Shown one piece after another: positions 1 through 6,225 of a DNA stretch of 8,920 nucleotides. The DNA is taken from the NCBI GenBank assembly GCA_003222555.1, contig QHWL01000092.1:1935-10854 (forward strand), read 5' to 3'. The notes beneath the pieces are model-generated. The model was not told the DNA's origin. It saw only the letters and a list, made by a program, of their open reading frames with translations, and made no database searches. The translations under genes and the position numbers were made by a program. The first letter of the stretch is position 1; the number at the start of each line of letters is the position of its first letter. Source of the stretch: Acidobacteriota bacterium (GTDB taxonomy: Bacteria; Acidobacteriota; Vicinamibacteria; Vicinamibacterales; CAVVIG01).

Positions 1-288
1 GAGTTCGGCCCCTGGATCAGGCGGTTCATCGCGCAAGTTAAGCGGAACTGGTTCATTCCCTATGCGGCGATGTCGATGAAAGGACACGTCGTCATTACGT
101 TCAACGTGCACAAGGACGGATCGATTACCGATCTCACGGTCGTCGGGCCCTGTCCGATCGACTCGTTCAACAACGCGGCGTTCGGCGCGCTCGCCGCCTC
201 CAACCCGACCCAGCCGCTGCCGCCCGAGTATCCGTCGGAGAAAGCGTTCTTCACCGTCACGTTCTTCTACAACGAAACACCGCCTTGA
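1..288 (+). CDS. TonB C-terminal domain protein (5' end missing)
   Basis: The frame is open from the first base, so only the last 95 residues are visible. They match the C-terminal domain of TonB-family energy transducers: a basic stretch ending in VKRNW, then MKGHVVITFNVHKDGSITDL, where the G-x-V-x-x-x-F-x-V-x-x-D-G-x-I pattern is typical, then an NNAAFGALAASNP helix and PLPPEYP followed by the closing strand FFTVTFFYNE. In this family the domain lies in the periplasm and contacts outer-membrane receptors, while a missing N-terminal membrane anchor and proline-rich linker link it to ExbB/ExbD. Nothing here shows which receptor it serves. It could equally be a TonB-like domain of an unrelated periplasmic protein. 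The stop codon directly abuts an AT-rich hairpin repeat. Confidence 0.85.
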   Translation, partial: EFGPWIRRFIAQVKRNWFIPYAAMSMKGHVVITFNVHKDGSITDLTVVGPCPIDSFNNAAFGALAASNPTQPLPPEYPSEKAFFTVTFFYNETPP

Positions 289-331
289 CAATTTACAATT
301 TACAATTAGCTTAATTCTTGATTGTAAATTG
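289..331 (+). repeat. AT-rich heptad-period hairpin, copy 1
   Basis: This element starts on the base after the TonB stop codon. CAATTTA is repeated about two and a half times from 289, and the right end (321-331, ATTGTAAATTG) is the exact reverse complement of 289-299 and also of 296-306. Pairing from 296-306 extends inward with T307-G320 and G309-T318 wobbles. It is strikingly AT-rich for this genome. There is no T-run after the stem, so a classical terminator is unlikely. Confidence 0.8.
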
Positions 332-342
332 GTGTTCCGTCA

Positions 343-423
343 GTGTTGACGCGGTCTCAGCAGCTCGGCCTCCTCATTCTTCTGTTCGCGTTCATCGTTT
401 ACGTGTTCGTGCGCTTGCAGTAG
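343..423 (+). CDS. possible 26-residue single-span membrane protein
   Basis: A GTG at 343 (or TTG at 346) opens a 26-codon frame ending TAG at 421-423. The product is LTRSQQ, then the hydrophobic run LGLLILLFAFIVYVFV, then RLQ: one transmembrane helix with a basic residue at each end. I do not recognise it as a named family. In its favour are the clean membrane-protein composition and its position: the two AT-rich hairpin elements of this gap lie on either side of it and not inside it, as expected if they avoid coding sequence. Against it are the short length, the lack of a clear Shine-Dalgarno sequence and the non-ATG start. It lies between tonB and miaA, and its role is unknown. Confidence 0.4.
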   Translation: MLTRSQQLGLLILLFAFIVYVFVRLQ

Positions 424-442
424 GTCGGGTTGCAGCGGCTTC

Positions 443-496
443 GCAATTTGCGATTTACGATTCGGAATTGGGAATTAATTCTCAATTGTAAATTGC
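443..496 (+). repeat. AT-rich heptad-period hairpin, copy 2
   Basis: This is a diverged relative of the element at 289-331, read as heptads such as GCAATTT, GCGATTT, ACGATTC and GGAATTG. Bases 443-455 pair with 484-496 over all 13 positions, with two G-T wobbles (450-489 and 452-487). An inner stem, GGAATT at 464-469 with AATTCT at 477-482, can follow. It ends 14 bases before the miaA start. If miaA is read from a more upstream codon, this element would encode the extra residues, which argues against that start. Confidence 0.75.
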
Positions 497-510
497 TGTT
501 CTGTCGATCC

Positions 511-1458
511 ATGCCCAGCCCCCTCGTCCTCGCGATTCTCGGGCCCACCGCGACCGGCAAGAGCGCGCTGGCGCTCGCCGTCGCAGAGCGGCACAACGGT
601 GAGATCGTCAATTGCGACTCGACAGCCGTGTACCGCGGTTTCGATATCGGCACCGAGAAGATGCCGATGGCCGGGCGGCGGGGCATCCCCCATCATCTCA
701 TCGACATCGCCGAGCCGGCCGAGGAGTACACGGCGGCCGACTATGCACGCGACGCGGCGGCGGCCATTCGCGACATTCATGGTCGCGGCCGCCTCCCGGT
801 GATCGTGGGCGGAACCGGGTTTTACTATCGCGCGCTCACGCGCGGCCTGTTTCCCGGACCGGGTCGCGACGCCGCCTTGCGGCGACGTCTCGAGACGATT
901 GCCGGGCGGCGCGGCGTTGCAGCACTGCACCGCATGCTGCTCCGCGTCGACCGAGCGTCGGCGGCGCGCATCCAGCCGCGCGATGTGAAGCGCATCGTCC
1001 GTGCGCTCGAAGTGTTCTTTCTCACGGGCCGGCCGCTTACCGCGCACTTCGCCCAGACGCGCTCACCGATTCCCGACGTGGACGTCATGGCCATCGCGCT
1101 GCGATTGCCAGCCGCCGAGACCTCCGAGCGCGTGACGCGCCGAGTCGACGAGCAGTTCAACCGCGGTCTGCTCGACGAGATCCGGACACTGCTCGCTCGC
1201 GGGATTTCAGAAGATGCGCGGCCGTTCGGCGGGCTCGTGTACCGACAGGCGCTCGAACATCTGCACGGCGTCCGCGACGAGGCGTCGACGCGCGCGTTGA
1301 TCGCGCAGGAGAACCGCCGGTATGCGCGCCGGCAGTTGATCTGGTTTCGCAAAGAGCCTAATCTACTCTGGTTTGACGGACCCGGCGAGTCTCCAACCAC
1401 GATCGCGGCGGCGAACCATCTGTTCGACCAGCGGCTTCAAGACGTCTCGCATCGGTAA
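511..1458 (+). CDS. miaA: tRNA dimethylallyltransferase
   Basis: The product transfers a dimethylallyl group from dimethylallyl diphosphate to N6 of A37 in tRNAs reading UNN codons; the modified base is the precursor of (m)s2i6A. At 315 residues it matches the usual family length. The P-loop GPTATGKS sits at residues 11-18. Next comes NCDSTAVYRGFDIGTEK, with the conserved Asp36, where the common DSMQVY form reads DSTAVY. GGTGFYYRAL starts at residue 100 and the late GGLVYRQALEHL segment is also typical. I chose ATG 511 because upstream in-frame codons fall inside the AT-rich repeat and because the P-loop then sits at its usual distance from the N-terminus. No Shine-Dalgarno sequence is visible. 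It heads a tight unit with deoB, which starts 6 nt downstream. Confidence 0.95.
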   Translation: MPSPLVLAILGPTATGKSALALAVAERHNGEIVNCDSTAVYRGFDIGTEKMPMAGRRGIPHHLIDIAEPAEEYTAADYARDAAAAIRDIHGRGRLPVIVGGTGFYYRALTRGLFPGPGRDAALRRRLETIAGRRGVAALHRMLLRVDRASAARIQPRDVKRIVRALEVFFLTGRPLTAHFAQTRSPIPDVDVMAIALRLPAAETSERVTRRVDEQFNRGLLDEIRTLLARGISEDARPFGGLVYRQALEHLHGVRDEASTRALIAQENRRYARRQLIWFRKEPNLLWFDGPGESPTTIAAANHLFDQRLQDVSHR

Positions 1459-1464
1459 CGCGGC

Positions 1465-2643
1465 GTGACCACGCCATTCACCAGGGCCATCCTCATCGTG
1501 CTCGATAGCGTCGGGGTCGGCGAGTTGCCGGATGCGCCGTCGTACGGAGACGAGGGCAGCAACACCCTCGGAAACATCGCGCGCCGGATGACGCTTCAGG
1601 TGCCGACGCTTCGCGCCCTAGGGCTCGATCGGATCGCCGCGCTTGGCGGCGGTCCGCCCAACGGCGCGCCCGCTGGGGCGATTGGACGCATGGCCGAAGC
1701 CTCGCCTGGAAAGGATTCCGTGACCGGCCATTGGGAGTTGATGGGCATCGTCCTCGATCGCCCCTTTCCCGTCTTTCCCTTCGGGTTTGCGCCAGAGATC
1801 ATCGGTGAGTTCTCTCGCCAGACCGCAGGTGGCGTGCTGGGCAACAAGGCGGCCTCTGGCACGCAAATTCTCGACGAGCTCGGATCCGAGCACATGCGCA
1901 CCGGCACGCTCATCGTGTACACATCGGCTGACAGCGTCTTCCAGATCGCGGCGCACGAAGACGTCGTGCCCCTGCCCGAGCTGTATCGTGCGTGCGAGAT
2001 CGCGTATACACTCGTCGGAGAAGGACTCGGCGTCGGCAGGGTGATCGCCCGGCCGTTTGTCGGCGCGCCCGGACGTTTCAAGCGCACCGCGAATCGCCGC
2101 GACTACGCGCTGCCGCCCGCCGGCGAGACACTGCTCGATCGGGTGAAGTCTGCCCGGTTGCCGGTCGTCGCCGTGGGCAAGATCGAAGATCTGTTTGCGG
2201 GCCGGGGCATCACTCGCGCTCTCCATACCGCGAACGACGACGAGGGAATGGATTACGTCGAGCGCGAGATGAGCGCCATCGCCGGCGGTCTCATCTTCGC
2301 GAACCTCGTCGACTTCGACACTGTGTACGGCCACCGCAACGACGTGGAAGGCTACGGCCGGAACCTCGAGCGGTTCGACGCGCGGCTCTCGGACGTTCTG
2401 CCGCGGCTGCGCGCGGACGACTTGCTGATCATCACCGCCGATCACGGCAACGATCCGTCGACGCCGAGCACGGATCACTCGCGGGAGTACGTTCCCCTGC
2501 TGGCGGTCGGCAGGCACGTGCGGGCCGGCGTCGACCTTGGCACGCGCCGCACGTTTGCCGACGTGGGTCAGACCCTGGCCGACCTGTTCGGCGTCGCTCC
2601 GCTCGCGCACGGCAACAGCTTTCTCTCCGACATCATCCTGTGA
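1465..2643 (+). CDS. deoB: phosphopentomutase
   Basis: The product interconverts ribose-1-phosphate and ribose-5-phosphate (and the deoxy forms), linking nucleoside salvage to central metabolism in the cytoplasm. The 392-residue protein has the full alkaline-phosphatase-superfamily metal site: Asp14 in VLDSVGVGELPDA; the phosphorylated threonine at about Thr87 in GKDSVTGHWELMG; Asp285 and His290 in FDTVYGHRND; DHGND at 326-330; and His338 in STDHSREYVPLL. Length and motif spacing are those of bacterial DeoB. It begins with GTG six bases after the miaA stop, without a clear ribosome binding site, and its TGA overlaps the start of the next gene. Translation of the three genes is therefore probably coupled. 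Confidence 0.96.
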   Translation: MTTPFTRAILIVLDSVGVGELPDAPSYGDEGSNTLGNIARRMTLQVPTLRALGLDRIAALGGGPPNGAPAGAIGRMAEASPGKDSVTGHWELMGIVLDRPFPVFPFGFAPEIIGEFSRQTAGGVLGNKAASGTQILDELGSEHMRTGTLIVYTSADSVFQIAAHEDVVPLPELYRACEIAYTLVGEGLGVGRVIARPFVGAPGRFKRTANRRDYALPPAGETLLDRVKSARLPVVAVGKIEDLFAGRGITRALHTANDDEGMDYVEREMSAIAGGLIFANLVDFDTVYGHRNDVEGYGRNLERFDARLSDVLPRLRADDLLIITADHGNDPSTPSTDHSREYVPLLAVGRHVRAGVDLGTRRTFADVGQTLADLFGVAPLAHGNSFLSDIIL

Positions 2644-3674
2644 CGATCCGCGAGCAACTCGAAACGCGCGAGCGCGAGATTCTGGCGCCGCAGGCGGCCA
2701 AGAGCGCCGATTCACGCGGCCGTCTGCGCGCAGAAGCCGAGGACGACGTGCGGCCGGCGTTCCAGCGCGATCGCGATCGCATCATCCACAGCAAGGCGTT
2801 CCGGCGTTTGAAACACAAGACGCAGGTCTTTTTCTCGCCGACCGGCGATCACTATCGCACCAGGTTGACGCACACGCTCGAGGTGTCGCAGATCGCGCGA
2901 ACCATCGCGAAAGTGCTTCGACTGCACGAGGAGCTCACCGAAGCGATCGCTCTCGGCCACGACCTCGGGCACACGCCGTTCGGCCATGCAGGCGAGCGGG
3001 TGATCGATCGGCTGACGCCGGGCGGATTCAACCATTACGAGCAGAGCCTCCGCATCATCGACGTCCTCGAAAACGACGGCCGCGGCCTCAACCTCACGTG
3101 GGAAGTGCGCGACGGGATCGCGAAGCATTCCAAAGGGCGGTCCGGCGCGCCGGTGGGGATGGCCGACGCGCTGCGTGCGAGCACGCTCGAAGGGCAGATC
3201 ATCCGCATCGCGGATCTCATCGCGTACGTGAATCACGATATCGACGATGCCACGCGCGCCGGGTTGCTGAGCGCCGGGGATCTGCCCAAGGAGCCGGTAC
3301 AGATTCTCGGCGGTTCGTCGTCGGCGCGAATCGCCACGCTCGTCAAGGACGTGGTCACCGAGACGATGGCTGGCGATCTGGCCGAGATTCGGATGAGCGA
3401 CCGGGTGCTGAGTGCCGTGCTCGCGCTGCGCGGCTTCTTGTTCGATGCGGTGTACGAAAATACCCTCGCGACGGCCGAGTTCAAGAAGGCTTCCGACATT
3501 CTGAGCGGTCTCTGGGACAAAGTGCGCGACCGCGCCGACGAGTTCCTCGATCGGCGCACGATCGAACAGGAGGGGCTCGACGCCGCGACGCGCGACTTCC
3601 TCGCCGGCATGACCGACCGGTACGCCGTCCGCCTCTTCGAACAATTCTTCATCCCGAAACCGTGGGCCGACTGA
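2640..3674 (+). CDS. dgt: deoxyguanosinetriphosphate triphosphohydrolase-like HD protein
   Basis: An HD-domain dNTP triphosphohydrolase of the shorter bacterial type, 344 residues. The family releases triphosphate from dGTP or other dNTPs; the exact substrate cannot be read from sequence. Residues 41-63 contain FQRDRDRIIHSKAFRRLKHK, the family signature. The metal ligands are His78 (RLTHTLEVSQIAR), His107-Asp108 (GHDLGHTPFGH) and Asp192 (RIADLIAYVNHDID). The GTG start at 2640 overlaps the deoB stop as GTGA; the longer upstream reading of this frame is only a shadow of deoB. Sitting after phosphopentomutase, it plausibly feeds deoxynucleosides released from dNTPs into salvage, which is inference. 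Its stop overlaps an ATG (TGATG at 3672-3676) opening a 33-codon frame of doubtful reality. Confidence 0.93.
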   Translation: MTIREQLETREREILAPQAAKSADSRGRLRAEAEDDVRPAFQRDRDRIIHSKAFRRLKHKTQVFFSPTGDHYRTRLTHTLEVSQIARTIAKVLRLHEELTEAIALGHDLGHTPFGHAGERVIDRLTPGGFNHYEQSLRIIDVLENDGRGLNLTWEVRDGIAKHSKGRSGAPVGMADALRASTLEGQIIRIADLIAYVNHDIDDATRAGLLSAGDLPKEPVQILGGSSSARIATLVKDVVTETMAGDLAEIRMSDRVLSAVLALRGFLFDAVYENTLATAEFKKASDILSGLWDKVRDRADEFLDRRTIEQEGLDAATRDFLAGMTDRYAVRLFEQFFIPKPWAD

Positions 3675-3760
3675 TGCGCCTCTTCCGCTTGTTGCGCGGC
3701 ACCCTTGAGGAGAGTGGGGGCGTGCGCATTTGGTTTGTGAAGGCCGCGGATGGCCGTGAA

Positions 3761-3789
3761 TTGTCTGCCCCCTGAACAGATGGTATATT
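3761..3789 (+). promoter_or_regulatory. sigma70-type promoter for the yceD-rpmF-fab unit
   Basis: TTGTCT (3761-3766) and TATATT (3784-3789) are separated by exactly 17 bases, matching the consensus boxes at 4 of 6 and 5 of 6 positions. TGG at 3781-3783 forms an extended -10. Transcription would start at about 3796-3800, directly at the ATG of yceD. It lies in the 125-bp gap after dgt, where a new unit would be expected to begin. Confidence 0.6.
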
Positions 3790-3799
3790 GAGCGGTTCA

Positions 3800-4333
3800 A
3801 TGCTGCTGAACCTGAGCCAGATTCATTCGGCGCACGAGCGCTACGAGAGGATTTACAGCCAGGACGCCTTCGCGGGCGGTGACGATGCGGTGAAAGTTGC
3901 CGCGCCGGTGGCGCTCGCGTTCGATATCTTCAAGGACAAGGCACAGTTCCGCCTCGTGGGGCACGTCCAGACGGCGCTCGAACTGCCATGCGACCGATGT
4001 CTCGAGCCCTTCATCTGGCCCGTCGACGCGGAGTTCGATTTGCGCTATCAGCCGCGCGCAGACAACACCGGCGAGGGAGAACGCGAGATCGAGGAAGATG
4101 ATCTGTCCACGGCGTTTTACGAGCGGCAGACGATCGACCTGCAGCAGCTGATGCGAGAGCAGTTTTATCTTTCGTTGCCGATGAAGCCGCTCTGCCGCGA
4201 CGATTGCCGGGGCTTGTGTCCGGTGTGCGGCACGGACCTCAATCGCGACTCGTGTGGCTGCACGCGGGAATGGGAAGATCCGAGGCTCGCGGCCCTAAAA
4301 CAGTTAAAGAGCGTTCACCACAAAGGACGCTAA
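3800..4333 (+). CDS. yceD: DUF177 / YceD family protein (23S rRNA accumulation factor)
   Basis: A 177-residue protein of the DUF177/YceD family, which is almost always encoded just before rpmF and is linked in other bacteria to 23S rRNA accumulation and ribosome assembly. It shows the typical CDRC pair at residues 64-67, an acidic middle (GEGEREIEEDDLS), LMREQFYLSLPMKPLC, and a Cys-rich C-terminus with cysteines at 132, 136, 140, 143, 152 and 154, which probably bind metal. ATG 3800 is preferred over an in-frame TTG at 3788, because the TTG lies inside the predicted -10 box. The mRNA may thus be leaderless. The last residues (VHHKGR) and the stop are encoded by the left arm of a hairpin repeat, so the native C-terminus may have been altered. 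Confidence 0.88.
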   Translation: MLLNLSQIHSAHERYERIYSQDAFAGGDDAVKVAAPVALAFDIFKDKAQFRLVGHVQTALELPCDRCLEPFIWPVDAEFDLRYQPRADNTGEGEREIEEDDLSTAFYERQTIDLQQLMREQFYLSLPMKPLCRDDCRGLCPVCGTDLNRDSCGCTREWEDPRLAALKQLKSVHHKGR

Positions 4334-4390
4334 GGACACAACGGGTCAAACCTGTAAGATAAAAGCTTTGTGTCCTTTGTGCCCTTCGTG
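4316..4390 (+). repeat. nonamer-period hairpin element overlapping the yceD stop
   Basis: The left arm reads as nine-base units CACAAAGGA, CGCTAAGGA, CACAACGGG. The right arm reads TTTGTGTCC, TTTGTGCCC, TTCGTGACA. Left 4319-4343 is complementary to right 4366-4390 at 20 of 25 positions, around a 22-base loop. The stop codon of yceD (4331-4333) lies inside the left arm. Apart from the repeat, the rest of the gap to rpmF (4391-4420) shows only a weak AAGAG upstream of the ATG. Confidence 0.75.
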
Positions 4391-4420
4391 ACAGCTAGCG
4401 CAGCGTAAGAGAATCGCACC

Positions 4421-4603
4421 ATGCCGAATCCCAAAAGACGACATTCGAAGACCCGGACGGCCAAACGTCGGACCCACGACGCGCTGAAGGCGGCCGGGCT
4501 CAGCGAATGCCCTCATTGCCACGAACCGAAGCCACCTCACCGCGTGTGCCCGAATTGCGGCTATTACCGCGGCCGCCAGGCAAGGGCTGTTGACGAGGAA
4601 TAG
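4421..4603 (+). CDS. rpmF: 50S ribosomal protein L32
   Basis: A 60-residue L32 with the invariant start MPNPKRRHSKTRTAKRRTH, which packs into 23S rRNA in the large subunit. The C-terminal half carries two CxxC pairs, CPHCHEPKPPHRVCPNCGYY, so this is the zinc-binding (C+) paralog. Some bacteria also keep a cysteine-free version for zinc limitation; only this one is seen here. It follows yceD, the classical order, and probably shares its promoter. The gap to yceD is filled by a hairpin repeat, and a second repeat of a different family begins seven bases after its TAG. Confidence 0.97.
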   Translation: MPNPKRRHSKTRTAKRRTHDALKAAGLSECPHCHEPKPPHRVCPNCGYYRGRQARAVDEE

Positions 4604-4610
4604 GCCCGGA

Positions 4611-4680
4611 GGTTCTAGGTTCAGATTTCAGGTTCAGGGTTCGGTCGAACGCAAGAACCGTGAACCATGAACCGTGAACC
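4611..4680 (+). repeat. GGTTCA-type heptad-period hairpin element
   Basis: The left half (4611-4642) repeats AGGTTCA-like heptads; the right half (4655-4680) repeats the complement as TGAACCG, TGAACCA, TGAACCG. The two halves can fold on each other with one single-base offset, around a short CGAACGCA-containing loop. The organisation is the same as the elements at 289-331 and 443-496, but the unit sequence is unrelated. It fills the rpmF-plsX gap and ends 11 bases before the plsX ATG, adding spurious ATG/GTG codons upstream of the true start. Confidence 0.75.
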
Positions 4681-4691
4681 CCGGAACAGCA

Positions 4692-5133
4692 ATGATCCAC
4701 ATTGCAGTCGATGCCATGGGCGGCGACTACGCCCCTCGCCACGTCGTCGACGGGGCCGCTCGCGGCGGTGCGCCATTTCGATCTGGCGTGCTGCTCGTCG
4801 GTCCGACGTCGATCCTCGCGTCCGAGCTCGCGCGGCACGCCGACGTCGACACACGCCGCGTGCGCATCGTCGAGGCTGACGAGGTCGTGACGATGGAGTT
4901 CCGAGTACGGCGGCGCGCCGCTGCTCGGAGTCGCCAGCGTCACCATCGTCGGGCACGGCCGTTCGAGCGCCAAGGCCGTGCGGAACGCGATCGCCATGGC
5001 CTACGGATTCGCCGCCCGCGGTTTCATCAAGCGCCTCGAGCAAGAGATCGGCGCCGTCTCCGTCCCTGTCAGCGCCTGCGGCCCGAGCGAGGCGCCAGCG
5101 GGGAGCCCGGCGAAGCCGGGCCGCCGAGCGTGA
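4692..5133 (+). pseudogene. plsX: phosphate acyltransferase PlsX, internally deleted and frameshifted
   Basis: PlsX makes acyl-phosphate from acyl-ACP for glycerol-3-phosphate acylation by PlsY and is normally about 330-350 residues. The N-terminus is clear: MIHIAVDAMGGDYAP, then VLLVG, then RIVEADEVVTM, ending near base 4898. The sequence then jumps to the family's C-terminal block, SEYGGAPLLGVASVTIVGHG followed by RSSAKAVRNAI, which starts near 4900 in the +1 frame relative to the N-terminal part. Roughly 200 central residues and a reading-frame match are missing. The N-terminal frame instead runs into an Arg-rich tail ending at 5138. The C-terminal frame ends TGA 5131-5133, after reading about 20 residues from a 66-bp repeat. 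As written it cannot make a working enzyme. It may be a true deletion, a strain variant or an assembly error; the neighbouring genes show no such damage. Confidence 0.85.
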
Positions 5134-5268
5134 GTTAGCGCCTGCGGCCCGAGCGAGGCGCCAGCGGGAAGCCCGGGGAAGCGGGGCCGCCGAGCGTGAG
5201 TCAGCGCCTGCGGCCCGTGCGAGGCGCCAGCGGGAAGCCCGGCGAAGCCGGGCCGCCGAGCGTGAGTC
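5071..5268 (+). repeat. three tandem 66-bp GC-rich repeats
   Basis: Three head-to-tail copies of exactly 66 bp start at 5071, 5137 and 5203, and differ from each other at only 3 or 4 positions. Each starts AGCGCCTGCGGCCCG and ends GAGCGTGAGTY. Copies 1 and 3 hold a perfect 7-bp stem, GCCCGGC-GAA-GCCGGGC. Copy 2 carries two changes that break two of those pairs. A second dyad, GCGCCT with AGGCGC, lies at the front of each unit. The array fills the whole plsX-fabD gap, and fabD starts one base after it. Confidence 0.95.
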
Positions 5269-5269
5269 A

Positions 5270-6196
5270 TTGATCGCCTTCATCTTTCCTGGACAAGGCT
5301 CGCAGAAAGTCGGCATGGGCAGGGCGCTGGCCGAGGCCTTTCCGATTTGCGGCGAGACGTTCGCCGAGGCGGACGCGGCGCTGGGCGTGTCGTTGAGCCG
5401 CCTCTGTTTTGAAGGACCCGAAGACGAGCTCGCGCTGACCGAAAACACGCAGCCGGCGATTCTTACCGTGAGCGTCGCGGCCTTTCGGCTGCTCGCGTCG
5501 CGCGGGCTGGAGCCCTCCTTCGTTGCCGGTCACAGCCTGGGCGAGTACTCGGCCAATGTGGCGGCAGGAACGTTCTCTTTTTCCGATGCCCTCCGCATCG
5601 TGCGGCGTCGCGGCCGTTTCATGCAGGAGGCGGTGCCGGCCGGCGCGGGAGCGATGTCGGCGATTCTGGGACTCGATCCTGAAACCGTTGCGCTGGCCTG
5701 CGAGGAAGGGGCGCAGGGCGACGTCGTCAGCCTGGCCAACATGAACGGCGCGCGACAAGTGGTGATCGCCGGCGCGCGCGATGCTGTGGTCCGCGCGGGC
5801 GATCGGGCGAAGGCGCTGGGCGCGAAGCGCGTGATACCGCTGCCTGTCAGTGCACCGTTTCATTGCGCGCTGATGATGCCCGCCCAGGAGCAGCTCGCTC
5901 CGGAGTTGCGCGCACTCGATGCCCACGACCCGCACGTGCCGATCGTGGCCAACGTTGACGCCGAGCCAAAGTGCCGCGCACGAGCGGCCATCGAGGCATT
6001 GGTTGCGCAAGTGTCGGCGCCGGTGCGATGGGAGGCGGTGGTGCAGCGCCTTGCGTCTGAGGGCGTCACAACGTATGTTGAGGTGGGTCCCGGCACCGTA
6101 CTGAGTGGACTGGTCAGAAAAATTCACCGCGAGGCGACGGTTGCAAGCGTAGGCAGCCCGGACGATCTCGCGGCGATCGAACCGATGCTCCGATGA
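5270..6196 (+). CDS. fabD: malonyl-CoA:ACP malonyltransferase
   Basis: The product moves malonyl from CoA to the ACP phosphopantetheine arm, supplying the extender unit for fatty acid synthesis. It has 308 residues, the normal size. It opens MIAFIFPGQGSQKVGMG. The nucleophile is Ser89 in GHSLGEY, His198 in VSAPFHCALM is the partner, and Gln247 lies in QVSAPVRW. The TTG at 5270 is the only start that gives the usual N-terminus directly before FPGQGSQ. It sits immediately after the last 66-bp repeat, so the sole candidate ribosome binding sequence (GAGCGTGAG) belongs to that repeat. The gene therefore may have acquired its translation start context from the array. Confidence 0.95.
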   Translation: MIAFIFPGQGSQKVGMGRALAEAFPICGETFAEADAALGVSLSRLCFEGPEDELALTENTQPAILTVSVAAFRLLASRGLEPSFVAGHSLGEYSANVAAGTFSFSDALRIVRRRGRFMQEAVPAGAGAMSAILGLDPETVALACEEGAQGDVVSLANMNGARQVVIAGARDAVVRAGDRAKALGAKRVIPLPVSAPFHCALMMPAQEQLAPELRALDAHDPHVPIVANVDAEPKCRARAAIEALVAQVSAPVRWEAVVQRLASEGVTTYVEVGPGTVLSGLVRKIHREATVASVGSPDDLAAIEPMLR

Positions 6197-6225
6197 CCCA
6201 GGTAGGCCGAACGTGTAGGGAGCGC

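Noticed and set aside
289..331. Rho-independent terminator for the tonB gene
   Set aside because: The stem is AT-rich and is not followed by a T-run, and a related element occurs just upstream of miaA, so a repeat explains it better.
430..510. Extended N-terminus for MiaA from a TTG at 430
   Set aside because: The extra 27 residues are mostly encoded by the AT-rich hairpin repeat and precede the normal MiaA N-terminus.
1618..2715. Long minus-strand open frame opposite deoB, and similar ones opposite dgt, fabD and fabF
   Set aside because: These are antisense shadows of genes with clear catalytic motifs, expected in GC-rich DNA.
3674..3775. 33-codon frame starting at an ATG that overlaps the dgt stop (TGATG)
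   Set aside because: It continues a frame that is open across dgt merely through GC bias, its C-terminal end overlaps the -35 box of the yceD promoter, and its sequence shows no recognisable features. Translational coupling is possible but unsupported.
4692..5138. A novel 148-residue fusion protein with a PlsX N-terminus and an Arg-rich tail
   Set aside because: The tail is the out-of-frame reading of the conserved PlsX C-terminus, so decay or misassembly explains it without a new protein.
5071..5268. CRISPR-like array
   Set aside because: The units are directly contiguous with no variable spacers, and no cas genes are nearby.
5001..5270. Minus-strand frame with three 22-residue repeats (LTHARRPGFAGLPAG type)
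   Set aside because: The repetition simply reflects the 66-bp DNA units, whose length is a multiple of three. There is no start signal or protein-like composition outside the array.
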